From a virus, in IMG/VR virus record IMGVR_UViG_3300037993_001242, positions 1-64,000 of that record: 64,000 nucleotides of DNA; one strand, 5' to 3'. The position numbers and the translations under genes are program-made. This document shows positions 49,962 to 56,621 of the stretch, in pieces. Every line of letters starts with the position of its first letter. The first letter of the stretch is position 1. Below the pieces are notes generated by a model. That model was not told where the DNA came from and searched no databases. It saw nothing but the letters and a program-made list of their open reading frames with translations.

Positions 49962-50354
49962 TTATTCACATTGCTTCTTAAATAACGGTAAATGCTGCCA
50001 TTGGGTTACACCTTCTGGAGTTTCAGCATCATAAAATCGATCCATAAACCGGATAAAGACATGGCCTGATAAAGAATCATTTGGATCACCCGTCAGATTG
50101 CCGGGATCAAGGACTTCAACATCGTCTTGACCTGTTACTGCCTTGTAGCGTCGCCTGACATCTTCGGCCCATTCTTCGCACAAACCACAGTTAACATCGT
50201 AAGCATCAACTGCTCGTCGTGAATCTGGCCGCCCACCGCCAAATAACTTCACGGCGGGGTCGTTTAAAATAGCCGCCGTAGCATCTCGCATGGCTTCCTG
50301 AAAAGCATTTTCATTCATCTCAAGAAGACTGTATACAACTTGTTTAGCGTTCAC
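49962..50354 (-). CDS. Tagged protein with possible Cys-His-Asp active site
   Basis: A 130-aa protein. Residues 1-12 (MNAKQVVYSLLE) are the shared tag. The body has N-C-G-L-C-E-E-W-A near residue 55, S-G-H-V-F-I-R-F near 98, and F-Y-D-A-E-T-P-E-G-V near 107. The order Cys, His, Asp with these surroundings suggests a papain-like or transglutaminase-like fold, though it is short. GTG start at 50354 fixed by GTAATTA (50359-50365) 4 nt upstream. I infer a packaged protease or hydrolase; not certain. Confidence 0.65.
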   Translation of the reverse strand: MNAKQVVYSLLEMNENAFQEAMRDATAAILNDPAVKLFGGGRPDSRRAVDAYDVNCGLCEEWAEDVRRRYKAVTGQDDVEVLDPGNLTGDPNDSLSGHVFIRFMDRFYDAETPEGVTQWQHLPLFKKQCE

Positions 50355-50358
50355 AAAC

Positions 50359-50365
50359 TAATTAC
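50359..50365 (-). promoter_or_regulatory. GTARTTA start signal (GTAATTA)
   Basis: Lies 4 nt upstream of the GTG start of 49962-50354. Confidence 0.5.
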
Positions 50366-50369
50366 AAAA

Positions 50370-50443
50370 TGGCACCGGTGGCCCGAATCGGACGGGAACT
50401 AAGCAGTCCAAAGCTGCCTGTGCTGCCATTACACCACACCGGT
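50370..50443 (-). tRNA. tRNA-Gln (TTG)
   Basis: Acceptor ACCGGTG/CACCGGT, encoded CCA, anticodon loop CTTTGGA giving TTG. Read from the minus strand like all tRNAs in this cluster. Confidence 0.85.
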
Positions 50444-50449
50444 ATAAAT

Positions 50450-50525
50450 TGGTACCTCCGGTGGGGCATGATCCCACAACTCCCGCATTAAAAGTGCGGT
50501 ACTCTACCAATTGAGTTACGGAGGT
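50450..50525 (-). tRNA. tRNA-Lys (TTT)
   Basis: Acceptor ACCTCCG/CGGAGGT, encoded CCA, anticodon loop CTTTTAA giving TTT. Confidence 0.9.
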
Positions 50526-50531
50526 ATGAAA

Positions 50532-50615
50532 TGGTCGGCGCGGGGAGAATTGGACTCCCAAGGCTCACTCCCTCTCAAGGAGGCCGGTCTGCCATTCCCG
50601 GTAAACCACGCGCCG
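50532..50615 (-). tRNA. tRNA-Leu (GAG)
   Basis: Type II tRNA with long variable arm, 84 nt. Acceptor CGGCGCG/CGCGCCG, CCA encoded, anticodon loop TTGAGAG giving GAG. Confidence 0.85.
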
Positions 50616-50616
50616 T

Positions 50617-50692
50617 TGGTTGGCCCGGTGGGGTACAATCCCACGACCTGACGATTATGAGTCGACTGCTCTATCAACTGAGCTACGGGCCA
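50617..50692 (-). tRNA. tRNA-Met elongator (CAT)
   Basis: Acceptor TGGCCCG/CGGGCCA, discriminator A, CCA encoded, anticodon loop CTCATAA. Elongator-like acceptor pairing; tRNA-Ile with modified CAT cannot be excluded. Confidence 0.8.
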
Positions 50693-50858
50693 CTCTTGAA
50701 ATTTTCCAGCCTTTGCGTTTGGCGTACAGGTATACATCGTCGTAGGACTTGCCCACCATCCAATGAATGATCGGGGCCGCTCGCGTGCAAATCAGCAGGC
50801 TGCCTTCAAATTCGGCTCCAGCGCAAAAATAACCGCTGTCGAATTGCAGCATGAACAT
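50655..50858 (-). CDS. Possible small protein overlapping tRNA-Met (67 aa)
   Basis: The frame M-F-M-L-Q-F-D-S-G-Y-F-C-A-G fills the gap between tRNA-Ser and tRNA-Met and ends inside the tRNA. The first 50 residues look protein-like (I-I-H-W-M-V-G-K-S-Y-D-D-V); the last ones are tRNA-derived. No family is recognised. Confidence 0.35.
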   Translation of the reverse strand: MFMLQFDSGYFCAGAEFEGSLLICTRAAPIIHWMVGKSYDDVYLYAKRKGWKISRVARSSVDRAVDS

Positions 50859-50862
50859 AAAA

Positions 50863-50952
50863 TGGCGGAGGGTGCAGGCTTCGATCCTGCGCAGGTGTTA
50901 CCCCGACTTCTGGTTAGCAACCAGATACTTTACCAGACTCAGTCAACCCTCC
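50863..50952 (-). tRNA. tRNA-Ser (GCT)
   Basis: Type II tRNA, 90 nt with long variable arm. Acceptor GGAGGGT/ACCCTCC, discriminator G, CCA encoded, anticodon loop TTGCTAA giving GCT. Its 5' end overlaps the stop of the next CDS. Confidence 0.9.
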
Positions 50953-51263
50953 AAATACACTTCAAAACCACGACGCTCACCGTCCTCAACCCAGATGCCG
51001 TTGATGATGATTTCCTTGCCGATATTTTTTTGCGTCACTTTTTCCAGTTCGCCGTCTTCGCTCCCGACGTATTCCCATTTGCCGTGTCCGGCACCGGGCC
51101 ACAACTGCGCTTTATAGCGTCGGGGGCCACGGGTGCGTTCGTCCAGCTTGTCGTTGAAAGTGATGGTGACGCCGCTCGGCAAGTTTTCCGCCGTCTGCAA
51201 AAAGATAATCTCGTCGGGCCGCTTGTTGTTCAGGTCTTTGAATGTGATGGTGTTCATGCTCAT
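50943..51263 (-). CDS. Hypothetical protein (106 aa)
   Basis: Start at ATG 51263 (M-S-M-N-T-I-T-F). Beta-rich small protein with a segment G-V-T-I-T-F-N-D-K-L and I-I-I-N-G-I-W-V. It ends 10 nt inside tRNA-Ser. No family is recognised; first of a set of small genes upstream of Ro60's downstream flank. Confidence 0.55.
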   Translation of the reverse strand: MSMNTITFKDLNNKRPDEIIFLQTAENLPSGVTITFNDKLDERTRGPRRYKAQLWPGAGHGKWEYVGSEDGELEKVTQKNIGKEIIINGIWVEDGERRGFEVYLEG

Positions 51264-51282
51264 GTTCCCAAGAACACGATTT

Positions 51283-51546
51283 TCAAATTTTGAACGGATG
51301 CAGCGGCGCGCCTTGTGCCATGCAATCATGCGCCCAATTTTGCGTATAGTCACAAACCGGACACACCCAACCTTTTTCTGTGGCGATTAAAATCCCGTGA
51401 TCGCCTTCATGATGTTCTTCAGCGTATTTGTGGTGGGCGTCATCGTTGCGGTTGCTACAGGTGAAGGGATGCACCCAGTCACACTGCTGCCACGCATTCA
51501 AACCCTTTACTTGCTGTTTATCCCATGGCGCGTAAATTTTGCCCAT
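51283..51546 (-). CDS. Cys/His-rich protein (87 aa)
   Basis: Contains W-V-H-P-F-T-C-S-N-R, a His-rich stretch (H-H-K-Y-A-E-E-H-H-E), and G-W-V-C-P-V-C-D-Y-T-Q-N-W-A-H. This resembles an unnamed zinc-binding family seen in bacteria and phages, where a C-x-x-C ribbon is followed by W-A-H. Function unknown. Confidence 0.7.
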   Translation of the reverse strand: MGKIYAPWDKQQVKGLNAWQQCDWVHPFTCSNRNDDAHHKYAEEHHEGDHGILIATEKGWVCPVCDYTQNWAHDCMAQGAPLHPFKI

Positions 51547-51550
51547 AAGA

Positions 51551-51847
51551 TCATCGGGTTACCCAAAGCCCCATTCGCTCACAATGACGTTCGTTCAACG
51601 GAAACGGCCCCGTCCAGCCAACCTGTTTCAAATCCGAAAGAATATGCTGCCGTGCAGCTTCAGCGGCCTTCGGCCCCCACAGGTGCGCTACTTCGGCGAT
51701 CCCGGCTTCATGATGGCGTTTACGCCGGTGAGCAACGCCGCCACAGCCGGGCAGATCGTGGCAGGCATCCAACCACACGTGGACTTCGCGAAAACCTTGA
51801 CCATACGTGCTGATCGATTCAGCGCAATGTTCTTCCAAAGTTGGCAT
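51551..51847 (-). CDS. DUF6915-like protein (98 aa)
   Basis: A small protein with the pattern H-R-R-K-R-H-H-E-A-G-I-A-E-V-A-H-L-W-G and A-A-R-Q-H-I-L-S-D-L. This matches what I recall of DUF6915-type phage proteins, with conserved His residues that may bind metal. Operon with 51283-51546 (4 nt apart). Confidence 0.55.
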   Translation of the reverse strand: MPTLEEHCAESISTYGQGFREVHVWLDACHDLPGCGGVAHRRKRHHEAGIAEVAHLWGPKAAEAARQHILSDLKQVGWTGPFPLNERHCERMGLWVTR

Positions 51848-51850
51848 AAA

Positions 51851-52078
51851 TTAAGAATACCGGTCGGGCAGACGGGCGCGCCAGTTGTCCTCCCAGTTTG
51901 CTGCTGCTTCAAATTGAGCGCGCACTTCTTCCAAAGTGGGCGGTGGTAAATTGCGCAGGTTTTCCATGCGTTGTTTCAGCCATAACGGAGCACCGAGACC
52001 GTCATCATAGTCACCGGTGCTGAGCGCTGTCAGCGCACAATGCTTAAAATCTTCATGTGTGCCTTCTTCAATTATCAT
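51851..52078 (-). CDS. Hypothetical protein (75 aa)
   Basis: Acidic helical protein (M-I-I-E-E-G-T-H-E-D-F, W-L-K-Q-R-M-E-N-L-R). It lies 3 nt upstream of 51551-51847 and just after the terminator of the Ro60 gene. No family is recognised. Confidence 0.55.
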   Translation of the reverse strand: MIIEEGTHEDFKHCALTALSTGDYDDGLGAPLWLKQRMENLRNLPPPTLEEVRAQFEAAANWEDNWRARLPDRYS

Positions 52079-52080
52079 CG

Positions 52081-52118
52081 AAATAAAAGCGGCTGGACGG
52101 AAATATCCATCCAGCCGC
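52081..52118 (-). terminator. Rho-independent terminator of Ro60 gene
   Basis: Stem GCGGCTGGA/TCCAGCCGC (52089-52118) with a 12-nt loop, followed on the minus strand by TTTTATTT. It lies 15 nt after the Ro60 stop. Confidence 0.85.
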
Positions 52119-52132
52119 CGTGATTGTCTACG

Positions 52133-53848
52133 CTAATCTTCGGCTTCGTCGGCAGCAACCTTGCGGTCGCCCCGGATGAAGTCGGCGATTACCGGCGGAG
52201 CCGACGCGTCGAAACCGACCACGTCCATGCCCCACTTGTCCTCCGGGTCGTTGACCGTGAAGTCGTTGGCGCAGGTACCCACGAACACTGACCGGGTATC
52301 CGGCACGAACTTTTCACGGTACTCCCGCAGGCGCAGAGTTGGATGCGGGCCTTGGTTGACCTCGCCGTCGGTCATAACGATCAGACCGCCGATCTTCAGA
52401 CGGTTTTGCAGTGCGTACTCGATTGCCAAGCTGATGTTGGTCGAACCGAAGTTGTTCACCTGTGCCCGACGGCACGCCGTTTCCAGCGTCATGCCCTTGC
52501 GGATGCCAAGCTCGCGGAAGGTATCCGCGAATCCGAAGATATGGCATTCCGGCTCGACGCTGGCGTGAACCAGCGACAGGGCGGCGACGGCCTCACACGA
52601 AGACAGGGGAGTTCCTGCCATCGCCGAGGACATCGAACCGGACACGTCCAGCGCGATCAACAGCGGCTTGCCGCACGGTTCAACGTTCGGGAACGCCGCG
52701 TAAAAGGCTTCGTCCAGCGCCGTCATGATTGACGGAACCGGCGTCCAGCTTAGCTTACCCTTGTCACCATGGCCTTGACCGTAAATCTTGGTCGCGATCA
52801 AGACCTGCATCGGGTGAACGCGTGACTTCTTCAGGAACGCGCCGTCCTGCAACCGCTTCTGGACGAGCTTGGTGGCTTCGCCCAGCGGCTTCAGGAGACC
52901 GAGGCTGGTCATCTTGCCAAGATTACGGATCGTCGCCGTCAACGGCATCTTCTGCAACAGGGCTTCCCAGACCGCGAGGCTGTTGAGCTTCTCGGTCGGT
53001 ACGGCCTCACGCGGCAGGTTGTGCTCGGTGATCAGCTTGACCAGCGCCTTTTCGTCGGCAGTCTTGGCTTCCTCGAACGCGCCGATGATGTCCGGCAGAT
53101 ACTTTTTGACGGAAGGATACTTCCGAATACGCGGGATGTCCGGTGCCATTGACTTCGGCAGGTTGGGAAACTTTCGGGTGACCTCGCGGGCACCCAGCGC
53201 GTCCTTGCCGCCGATGATCCAGCGGAAGACGGCCTGCTGTGCCTTGACCTCGGTGACCGGGTGGGCCACGCGAAGCACGTCACGAGCCGACCAGCCGTCG
53301 CGCTGCTGATACTTGACGACCTGCGCCGCCAAACGGTCAGCGGGCATGTCCGTGAACCAGCGGGCGATAGCGCGCCGGAAACCAGAGCCGCCGCCCCGCA
53401 TCGCCGAACAGTACTGCATGAAGTGGTACAGGTGCGTACCAATCCGGCAGACCTTCGGCAGCGCGGCATAAGCTGCCTGCCGGGCTTCCGCGTCACCGTG
53501 GGTGGCGACCAGCGCCAGTGCAAAAATGGCCGGGTCGTTCTTGTAGGCGCGTCCCTTGACGGACACATCTACAATCTCCTTGACCGTCCGCACACCGCTG
53601 GCCTTGATACACTGCAACACCGCGTCGTGGCCCTGCTTGAGCAAGTCCTTTTCGTCGATGTAATAGGTGCCGCCTTCGGTACCGAGAATCAAAAACCGCG
53701 CCAGCTTGTCCCAGATGCTGACCTTCCAGACGTACGCGCCGTCCGAGTCCTGAACCTGATTCTTGCCCGGCAACGGAGTGTATACAGAGGTCGTGCGCGA
53801 ACGCTTGGCTGACCGGGTGTCGAACTGCTTGGTGCTGATGAGTGCCAT
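52133..53848 (-). CDS. Ro60-like TROVE-vWA RNA-binding protein
   Basis: A 571-aa protein, ATG 53848. Residues about 25-75 (T-P-L-P-G-K-N-Q-V, Y-V-W-K-V, R-F-L-I-L-G-T-E-G-G-T-Y-Y) are the hallmark of Ro60/Rsr proteins. The following HEAT-like helices form the TROVE ring that binds misfolded RNA ends and Y RNAs. The C-terminal vWA domain has the MIDAS D-V-S-G-S-M-S-S at about residue 400, plus Thr and M-T-D-G-E.

In Deinococcus and other bacteria the protein with a Y RNA guides PNPase to structured RNA. A Y-RNA-like gene lies about 520 nt upstream on the same strand. A terminator follows the gene. Confidence 0.9.
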   Translation of the reverse strand: MALISTKQFDTRSAKRSRTTSVYTPLPGKNQVQDSDGAYVWKVSIWDKLARFLILGTEGGTYYIDEKDLLKQGHDAVLQCIKASGVRTVKEIVDVSVKGRAYKNDPAIFALALVATHGDAEARQAAYAALPKVCRIGTHLYHFMQYCSAMRGGGSGFRRAIARWFTDMPADRLAAQVVKYQQRDGWSARDVLRVAHPVTEVKAQQAVFRWIIGGKDALGAREVTRKFPNLPKSMAPDIPRIRKYPSVKKYLPDIIGAFEEAKTADEKALVKLITEHNLPREAVPTEKLNSLAVWEALLQKMPLTATIRNLGKMTSLGLLKPLGEATKLVQKRLQDGAFLKKSRVHPMQVLIATKIYGQGHGDKGKLSWTPVPSIMTALDEAFYAAFPNVEPCGKPLLIALDVSGSMSSAMAGTPLSSCEAVAALSLVHASVEPECHIFGFADTFRELGIRKGMTLETACRRAQVNNFGSTNISLAIEYALQNRLKIGGLIVMTDGEVNQGPHPTLRLREYREKFVPDTRSVFVGTCANDFTVNDPEDKWGMDVVGFDASAPPVIADFIRGDRKVAADEAED

Positions 53849-53992
53849 ATCCTTGGAATGACAATCACACTCCAACTACGATGTGTTTTCGGGTTTTCAC
53901 CGTTGGCCCATGCCATGGGCCTGATTCTGTTTTTGTTGGACGCAGGCAAGTTGGCGGCCTGCGAATGTCTACATTGCTGAGAACTGCATTTT
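53849..53992 (-). other. Leader region of Ro60 gene with hairpins
   Basis: A 144-nt gap. On the minus strand it holds two strong hairpins (GCAGG...CCTGC and GGCCCATGGCATGGGCC), then CGTAGTTG, a near match to the GTARTTA signal, 22 nt before the Ro60 ATG. The hairpins may be the terminator of the upstream HTH gene or a regulatory site. Confidence 0.4.
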
Positions 53993-54367
53993 TTAAGATT
54001 TGTTTACGAAAAAATTACAGGTTGACGTTGGCTCAACCCTGAACCGGTGTAAAAGGCATCTTGGCGGAAACCGATGCCAACCTTGTGCTTTTTTATAATA
54101 CACACAACAAATACATCCTAGTACGTCGCCCGGTGCCCGTTTTCTACTGGAACTAAGATAACCAACTTCTTCCTGTTGCCCGCGTTTGAACAATCTTTTG
54201 ACTGTGCCGACTGACCGCTGTTGAATTTTGGCTATCTTTACCCACGAAACTCCGGTTCTGCGAAGCTCGATAATGTAGGCCCAGCGCCGCCGCATCATTT
54301 TTCGGCCATTTTCAGGGGAAAGAATGCGCAGAACTTCTCGTTTGCTGACAACGTCTGGATCAAACAT
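53993..54367 (-). CDS. HTH DNA-binding protein between Ro60 and Y RNA
   Basis: Start chosen at ATG 54367 (M-F-D-P-D-V-V-S-K-R-E-V). Residues about 25-60 hold a helix-turn-helix: E-L-R-R-T-G-V-S-W-V-K-I-A-K-I, then R-S-V-G-T-V-K-R-L-F. The rest is basic with several Cys. It starts 6 nt downstream of the Y-RNA T-run, so it might regulate the RNA or Ro60; that is a guess from position. Longer versions would run through the Y RNA and are not used. Confidence 0.55.
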   Translation of the reverse strand: MFDPDVVSKREVLRILSPENGRKMMRRRWAYIIELRRTGVSWVKIAKIQQRSVGTVKRLFKRGQQEEVGYLSSSRKRAPGDVLGCICCVYYKKAQGWHRFPPRCLLHRFRVEPTSTCNFFVNKS

Positions 54368-54372
54368 GCAGT

Positions 54373-54518
54373 AAATAAAAGCGGGCAAGGGTTTGGGTCG
54401 GAGATGGCTTTCGCCAAACCACTGCTCTGCCAATTGAGCTACCCCGGCATTTGCGCCGGAGGCTGGAATCGAACCAGCAACCAACGGTTTTATGATAACC
54501 AACCACAGTCGGCCCGCT
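54373..54518 (-). ncRNA. Y RNA-like RNA with permuted tRNA-like module
   Basis: The RNA begins AGCGGGCCGACTGTGGTTGG and ends GCCCGCT followed by TTTATTT; the ends pair (7 bp). Inside, a canonical T-arm (GCTGG-TTCGATT-CCAGC) and acceptor strand CTCCGGC come first, then after 6 nt the acceptor strand GCCGGGG and a canonical D-arm (GCTC...GAGC). This is a tRNA fold with ends at the anticodon stem, i.e. circularly permuted.

Bacterial Y RNAs (YrlA type) are known to join such a tRNA-like module to a Ro60-binding stem. The 5' GGGCCGA is close to the Y-RNA motif GGUCCGA. Location beside the Ro60 gene supports this. It is not a normal tRNA. Confidence 0.7.
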
Positions 54519-54523
54519 AAAGT

Positions 54524-54835
54524 TTATGGCCCGCGCAGGCGGTTTAACCGCCAATCAGTTGGTGTCGAATCCGCAATCTCTTCACCGCTGACTGTGCTGA
54601 TCGTGCCGTCTTCGTTATGCACGGTTAAAATTCTATTTTCGTAATCCCACTCCCAGCTTTCATCCCAATTACCGGTAGCACTACTGCTATCCCTGACCCA
54701 ACGCGCAATGCCGTCCAATTCAACCGCATGACTTGGCATCTGATTGTCCAGATGCTGAAGATAATCCTTCGGTCGAATCACATCAGGATCATCTTCCAGC
54801 AAAAAATCAACAAGCTGTTTTGGTGCCAAACCCAC
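54524..54835 (-). CDS. Tagged protein with PKDYL, GTG start (103 aa)
   Basis: Starts at GTG 54835: the N-terminus M-G-L-A-P-K-Q-L-V-D-F-L-L-E-D-D-P-D is the shared tag, followed by P-K-D-Y-L-Q-H-L. The body is W-rich (W-V-R-D, W-D-E-S-W-E-W-D-Y) and short. GTAGTTA (54840-54846) lies 4 nt upstream. It sits between the Y RNA and a three-way-junction RNA. No catalytic motif is seen. Confidence 0.75.
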   Translation of the reverse strand: MGLAPKQLVDFLLEDDPDVIRPKDYLQHLDNQMPSHAVELDGIARWVRDSSSATGNWDESWEWDYENRILTVHNEDGTISTVSGEEIADSTPTDWRLNRLRGP

Positions 54836-54839
54836 GCCG

Positions 54840-54846
54840 TAACTAC
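54840..54846 (-). promoter_or_regulatory. GTARTTA start signal (GTAGTTA)
   Basis: Lies 4 nt upstream of the GTG start of 54524-54835, directly after the three-way-junction RNA. Confidence 0.5.
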
Positions 54847-54850
54847 TAAA

Positions 54851-54935
54851 GGCACAGGCGGGGCGTTCTCATGGGGGTGGGAGCCACCACGCCCGAATCT
54901 CAGTTCCACCCTGAACTGCTTTCAATACCTGTGCC
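54851..54935 (-). ncRNA. Structured RNA, predicted three-way junction
   Basis: Outer stem GGCACAGG/CCTGTGCC closes an 85-nt element with two inner hairpins: CAGTTC/GAACTG (54901-54918) and a longer arm GGGCGT/ACGCCC (54861-54894) with inner GGTGG/CCACC. It sits between tRNA-Phe and a tagged gene. It has no D- or T-loop, so it is not a tRNA. Could be a 5' leader regulator, ribozyme or processed small RNA. Confidence 0.5.
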
Positions 54936-54940
54936 AAAAA

Positions 54941-55017
54941 TGGTGCCAAGGGCTGGTTTCGATCCAGCGACACCGACCTCTTCAGGGTCGTGCTCTACCA
55001 ATCTGAGCTACCTTGGC
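54941..55017 (-). tRNA. tRNA-Phe (GAA)
   Basis: Acceptor GCCAAGG/CCTTGGC, discriminator A, CCA encoded, anticodon loop CTGAAGA giving GAA. Confidence 0.9.
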
Positions 55018-55020
55018 AAT

Positions 55021-55265
55021 GGTGCTGTCTTGGAACCTTCAGCAGTGGGTCGCAGTTCCGCCGTTGCTTAAATAAGCCGCAGTACTAACGCTAATGAGCG
55101 TCTGGAACACACTGCGACCCCCAGTCACGCTATTGACGACAACTTGTACTTGTCTCCCACAACCGGGTCAGCGCATTCCGCTCAAGATGGTATTGGTATC
55201 AAGCCGTGGTAGTTTACGTGATTTTCCCACACTTACGGGCAGATTTTACGATCTGCAACAGCACC
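55021..55265 (-). ncRNA. Candidate structured RNA (about 245 nt)
   Basis: The two ends pair (GGTGCTG/CAGCACC). Inside there is a 10-bp arm GGGTCGCAGT/ACTGCGACCC enclosing a GCTCATTAGC hairpin, and a GCAGAT/ATCTGC hairpin. No long ORF is present on either strand. It lies just downstream of the tmRNA. I could not match it to a known RNA class (not RNase P, SRP or 6S by motif). Confidence 0.4.
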
Positions 55266-55274
55266 AAAAATAAC

Positions 55275-55342
55275 GTCCGGGAAGCCCTCAGAAAGGTCGG
55301 TGCGAACGACGCACCGTGATGTTAAAAACGAGCCACCCGGAC
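55275..55342 (-). ncRNA. Long hairpin after tmRNA (possible terminator)
   Basis: GTCCGGG pairs with CCCGGAC across 68 nt, with an inner GGTGCG/CGCACC hairpin, followed on the minus strand by GTTATTTTT. It begins 4 nt after the tmRNA CCA end, so it may terminate tmRNA transcription or be a separate RNA. Confidence 0.45.
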
Positions 55343-55345
55343 ACA

Positions 55346-55771
55346 TGGTGGAGGCGGCGAGAGTTGAACTCGCGTCTTTGACTCCGTTGCATGTTGCCAC
55401 TACACGCTTATCCCGTTTTGTACAAGCTCAGCCAGTTGGGCATCTATGTGAAAAAATCTGAGCAGGTTCGGTTGATCCAACCGTAGAAGCGCCGACATTG
55501 CTCGGCACTCACACGATCCTGCTGCATCGCTCGACCCGCCGTAGCAGGCATCCAGCGGCGAACGGTGTGGCGCTTTAGGCCACAGCAAGTTCGGCATTCA
55601 GGACGGCATCAGGGTTGGCGAAAATCGCTTCCGCCTGAGCCAGCAAGCCTGCCGGACAATCATTTGCTTCGTCAGCATTTGAGTTTTGATCCGAGTTTTT
55701 AGCGAGGCCAACGAATCATCCTCGGCGTGCAACAGCATACTTCAGTTTCAAATCGAAACCAGTACGCCCCC
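55346..55771 (-). ncRNA. ssrA: tmRNA (transfer-messenger RNA)
   Basis: A one-piece tmRNA of about 426 nt. The 5' end GGGGGCG pairs with 3' CGCCTCC before ACCA. The T-arm GCGAG-TTCAACT-CTCGC and the 5' TGGTTTCGA are typical. A first pseudoknot (CGAGG/CCTCG with UGAUUCG/CGGAUCA) is followed by a tag ORF. The tag reads from GCT (55674-55676) to TAA (55575-55577): A-D-E-A-N-D-C-P-A-G-L-L ... A-E-L-A-V-A, 33 residues, longer than usual but with a hydrophobic degron-like end.

The tmRNA rescues stalled ribosomes and tags nascent proteins. SmpB is not seen in the window. Confidence 0.9.
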
Positions 55772-55791
55772 ATTTCAAAGATCAAAAAACG

Positions 55792-55932
55792 ATGGGCAAG
55801 GTGGTGCAGGAAGGGTTGTCCAAGGATGATAACCTTCCAACTTCGGCCCATCAATTCGACCCGGCCCCGTCGTCAGTTCGTGCCGGAACGCACAAGAATG
55901 TCCATGCCCGGCTGATCAATTCCGGGCGCTGA
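55792..55932 (+). CDS. Possible small protein (46 aa)
   Basis: A short plus-strand frame, M-G-K-V-V-Q-E-G-L-S-K-D-D-N-L, in the 180-nt gap between tmRNA and tRNA-fMet. It is protein-like and opposite to the RNA genes. No family is recognised; the rest of the gap holds no other feature. Confidence 0.4.
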   Translation: MGKVVQEGLSKDDNLPTSAHQFDPAPSSVRAGTHKNVHARLINSGR

Positions 55933-55954
55933 CCCAGTTGTACCTGTGCCAAAT

Positions 55955-56031
55955 TGGTTGCGGGGGAAGGATTCCAACCTCCGACCTCTTGGTTATGAGC
56001 CAAGCGCGCTTGCGGACTGCGCCACCCCGCG
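55955..56031 (-). tRNA. tRNA-fMet (CAT), initiator
   Basis: 5' CGCGGGG against 3' CCCCGCA gives the C1-A72 mismatch of bacterial initiators. Anticodon loop CTCATAA, CCA encoded. The anticodon stem lacks the full three G-C pairs typical of initiators. Confidence 0.8.
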
Positions 56032-56097
56032 ATCAAAAAGAACACGATATTTGTAATCCTGCTGATTAAAAACGTCAACAAAATTTTCACAGGAAAT

Positions 56098-56181
56098 TGG
56101 TCGGCGCGAAGGGACTTGAACCCCCAAGGATCACTCATTTTGAATGAGGTCAGTCTGCCATTCCTGATGAACCACGCGCCG
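56098..56181 (-). tRNA. tRNA-Leu (CAA)
   Basis: Type II, 84 nt. Acceptor CGGCGCG/CGCGCCG, CCA encoded, anticodon loop TTCAAAA giving CAA. Confidence 0.85.
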
Positions 56182-56185
56182 AAAA

Positions 56186-56494
56186 TCAATCTTCGCCGGT
56201 GACCTGCCGCAAAAGTTTTTTGGCGTAGTCCGCCGCGATCCACACTTCCGCTTCGTCGTCGTCGATGTAAACTTCAAAACCAACGTCGTTTTTATTGCAG
56301 TAGTCGTAGACCGCTTTAACCTCTGGATTGGTTTGGGCAATGTATTCGGCTACATAATCGGCAGCATAATTCCCGGCAAATCCGATTTTGCGCAAATCGA
56401 TTAGTTGGTCATACGTGGCCTGTTGAAACCACGGTTCAGCATCGAAGCTAACCTCCATGGCATTGTCATCGGATATGATTGTCGCCGGGATCAT
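56186..56494 (-). CDS. Hypothetical acidic protein (102 aa)
   Basis: Start at ATG 56494 (M-I-P-A-T-I-I-S-D-D). Acidic alpha/beta protein with F-E-V-Y-I-D-D-D-E-A-E-V-W near the end. It exactly fills the space between tRNA-Leu(CAA) and tRNA-Leu(TAA). No family is recognised. Confidence 0.6.
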   Translation of the reverse strand: MIPATIISDDNAMEVSFDAEPWFQQATYDQLIDLRKIGFAGNYAADYVAEYIAQTNPEVKAVYDYCNKNDVGFEVYIDDDEAEVWIAADYAKKLLRQVTGED

Positions 56495-56506
56495 CGTCTT
56501 AAATAC

Positions 56507-56591
56507 TGGTCGCCGGAGCGGGACTCGAACCCGCAAGGCTGCTGGATTTTAAGTCCAGTGGGTCTGCCAATTCCACCTTAACCACCCGGCG
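56507..56591 (-). tRNA. tRNA-Leu (TAA)
   Basis: Type II, 85 nt. Acceptor CGCCGGG/TCCGGCG, CCA encoded, anticodon loop CTTAAAA giving TAA. Confidence 0.9.
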
Positions 56592-56621
56592 AATACTCCA
56601 AAAAGTTTCTGATGAACGGAA

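Noticed and set aside
54373-54518. Two separate tRNA genes (a Met-like 3' part and a 5' half)
   Set aside because: Neither half can be completed to a tRNA in normal order, while the permuted fold gives a 7-bp acceptor, canonical D and T arms, and pairing transcript ends next to a Ro60 gene.
55021-55342. RNase P, SRP or 6S RNA
   Set aside because: The conserved sequence blocks of these RNAs as I know them were not found.
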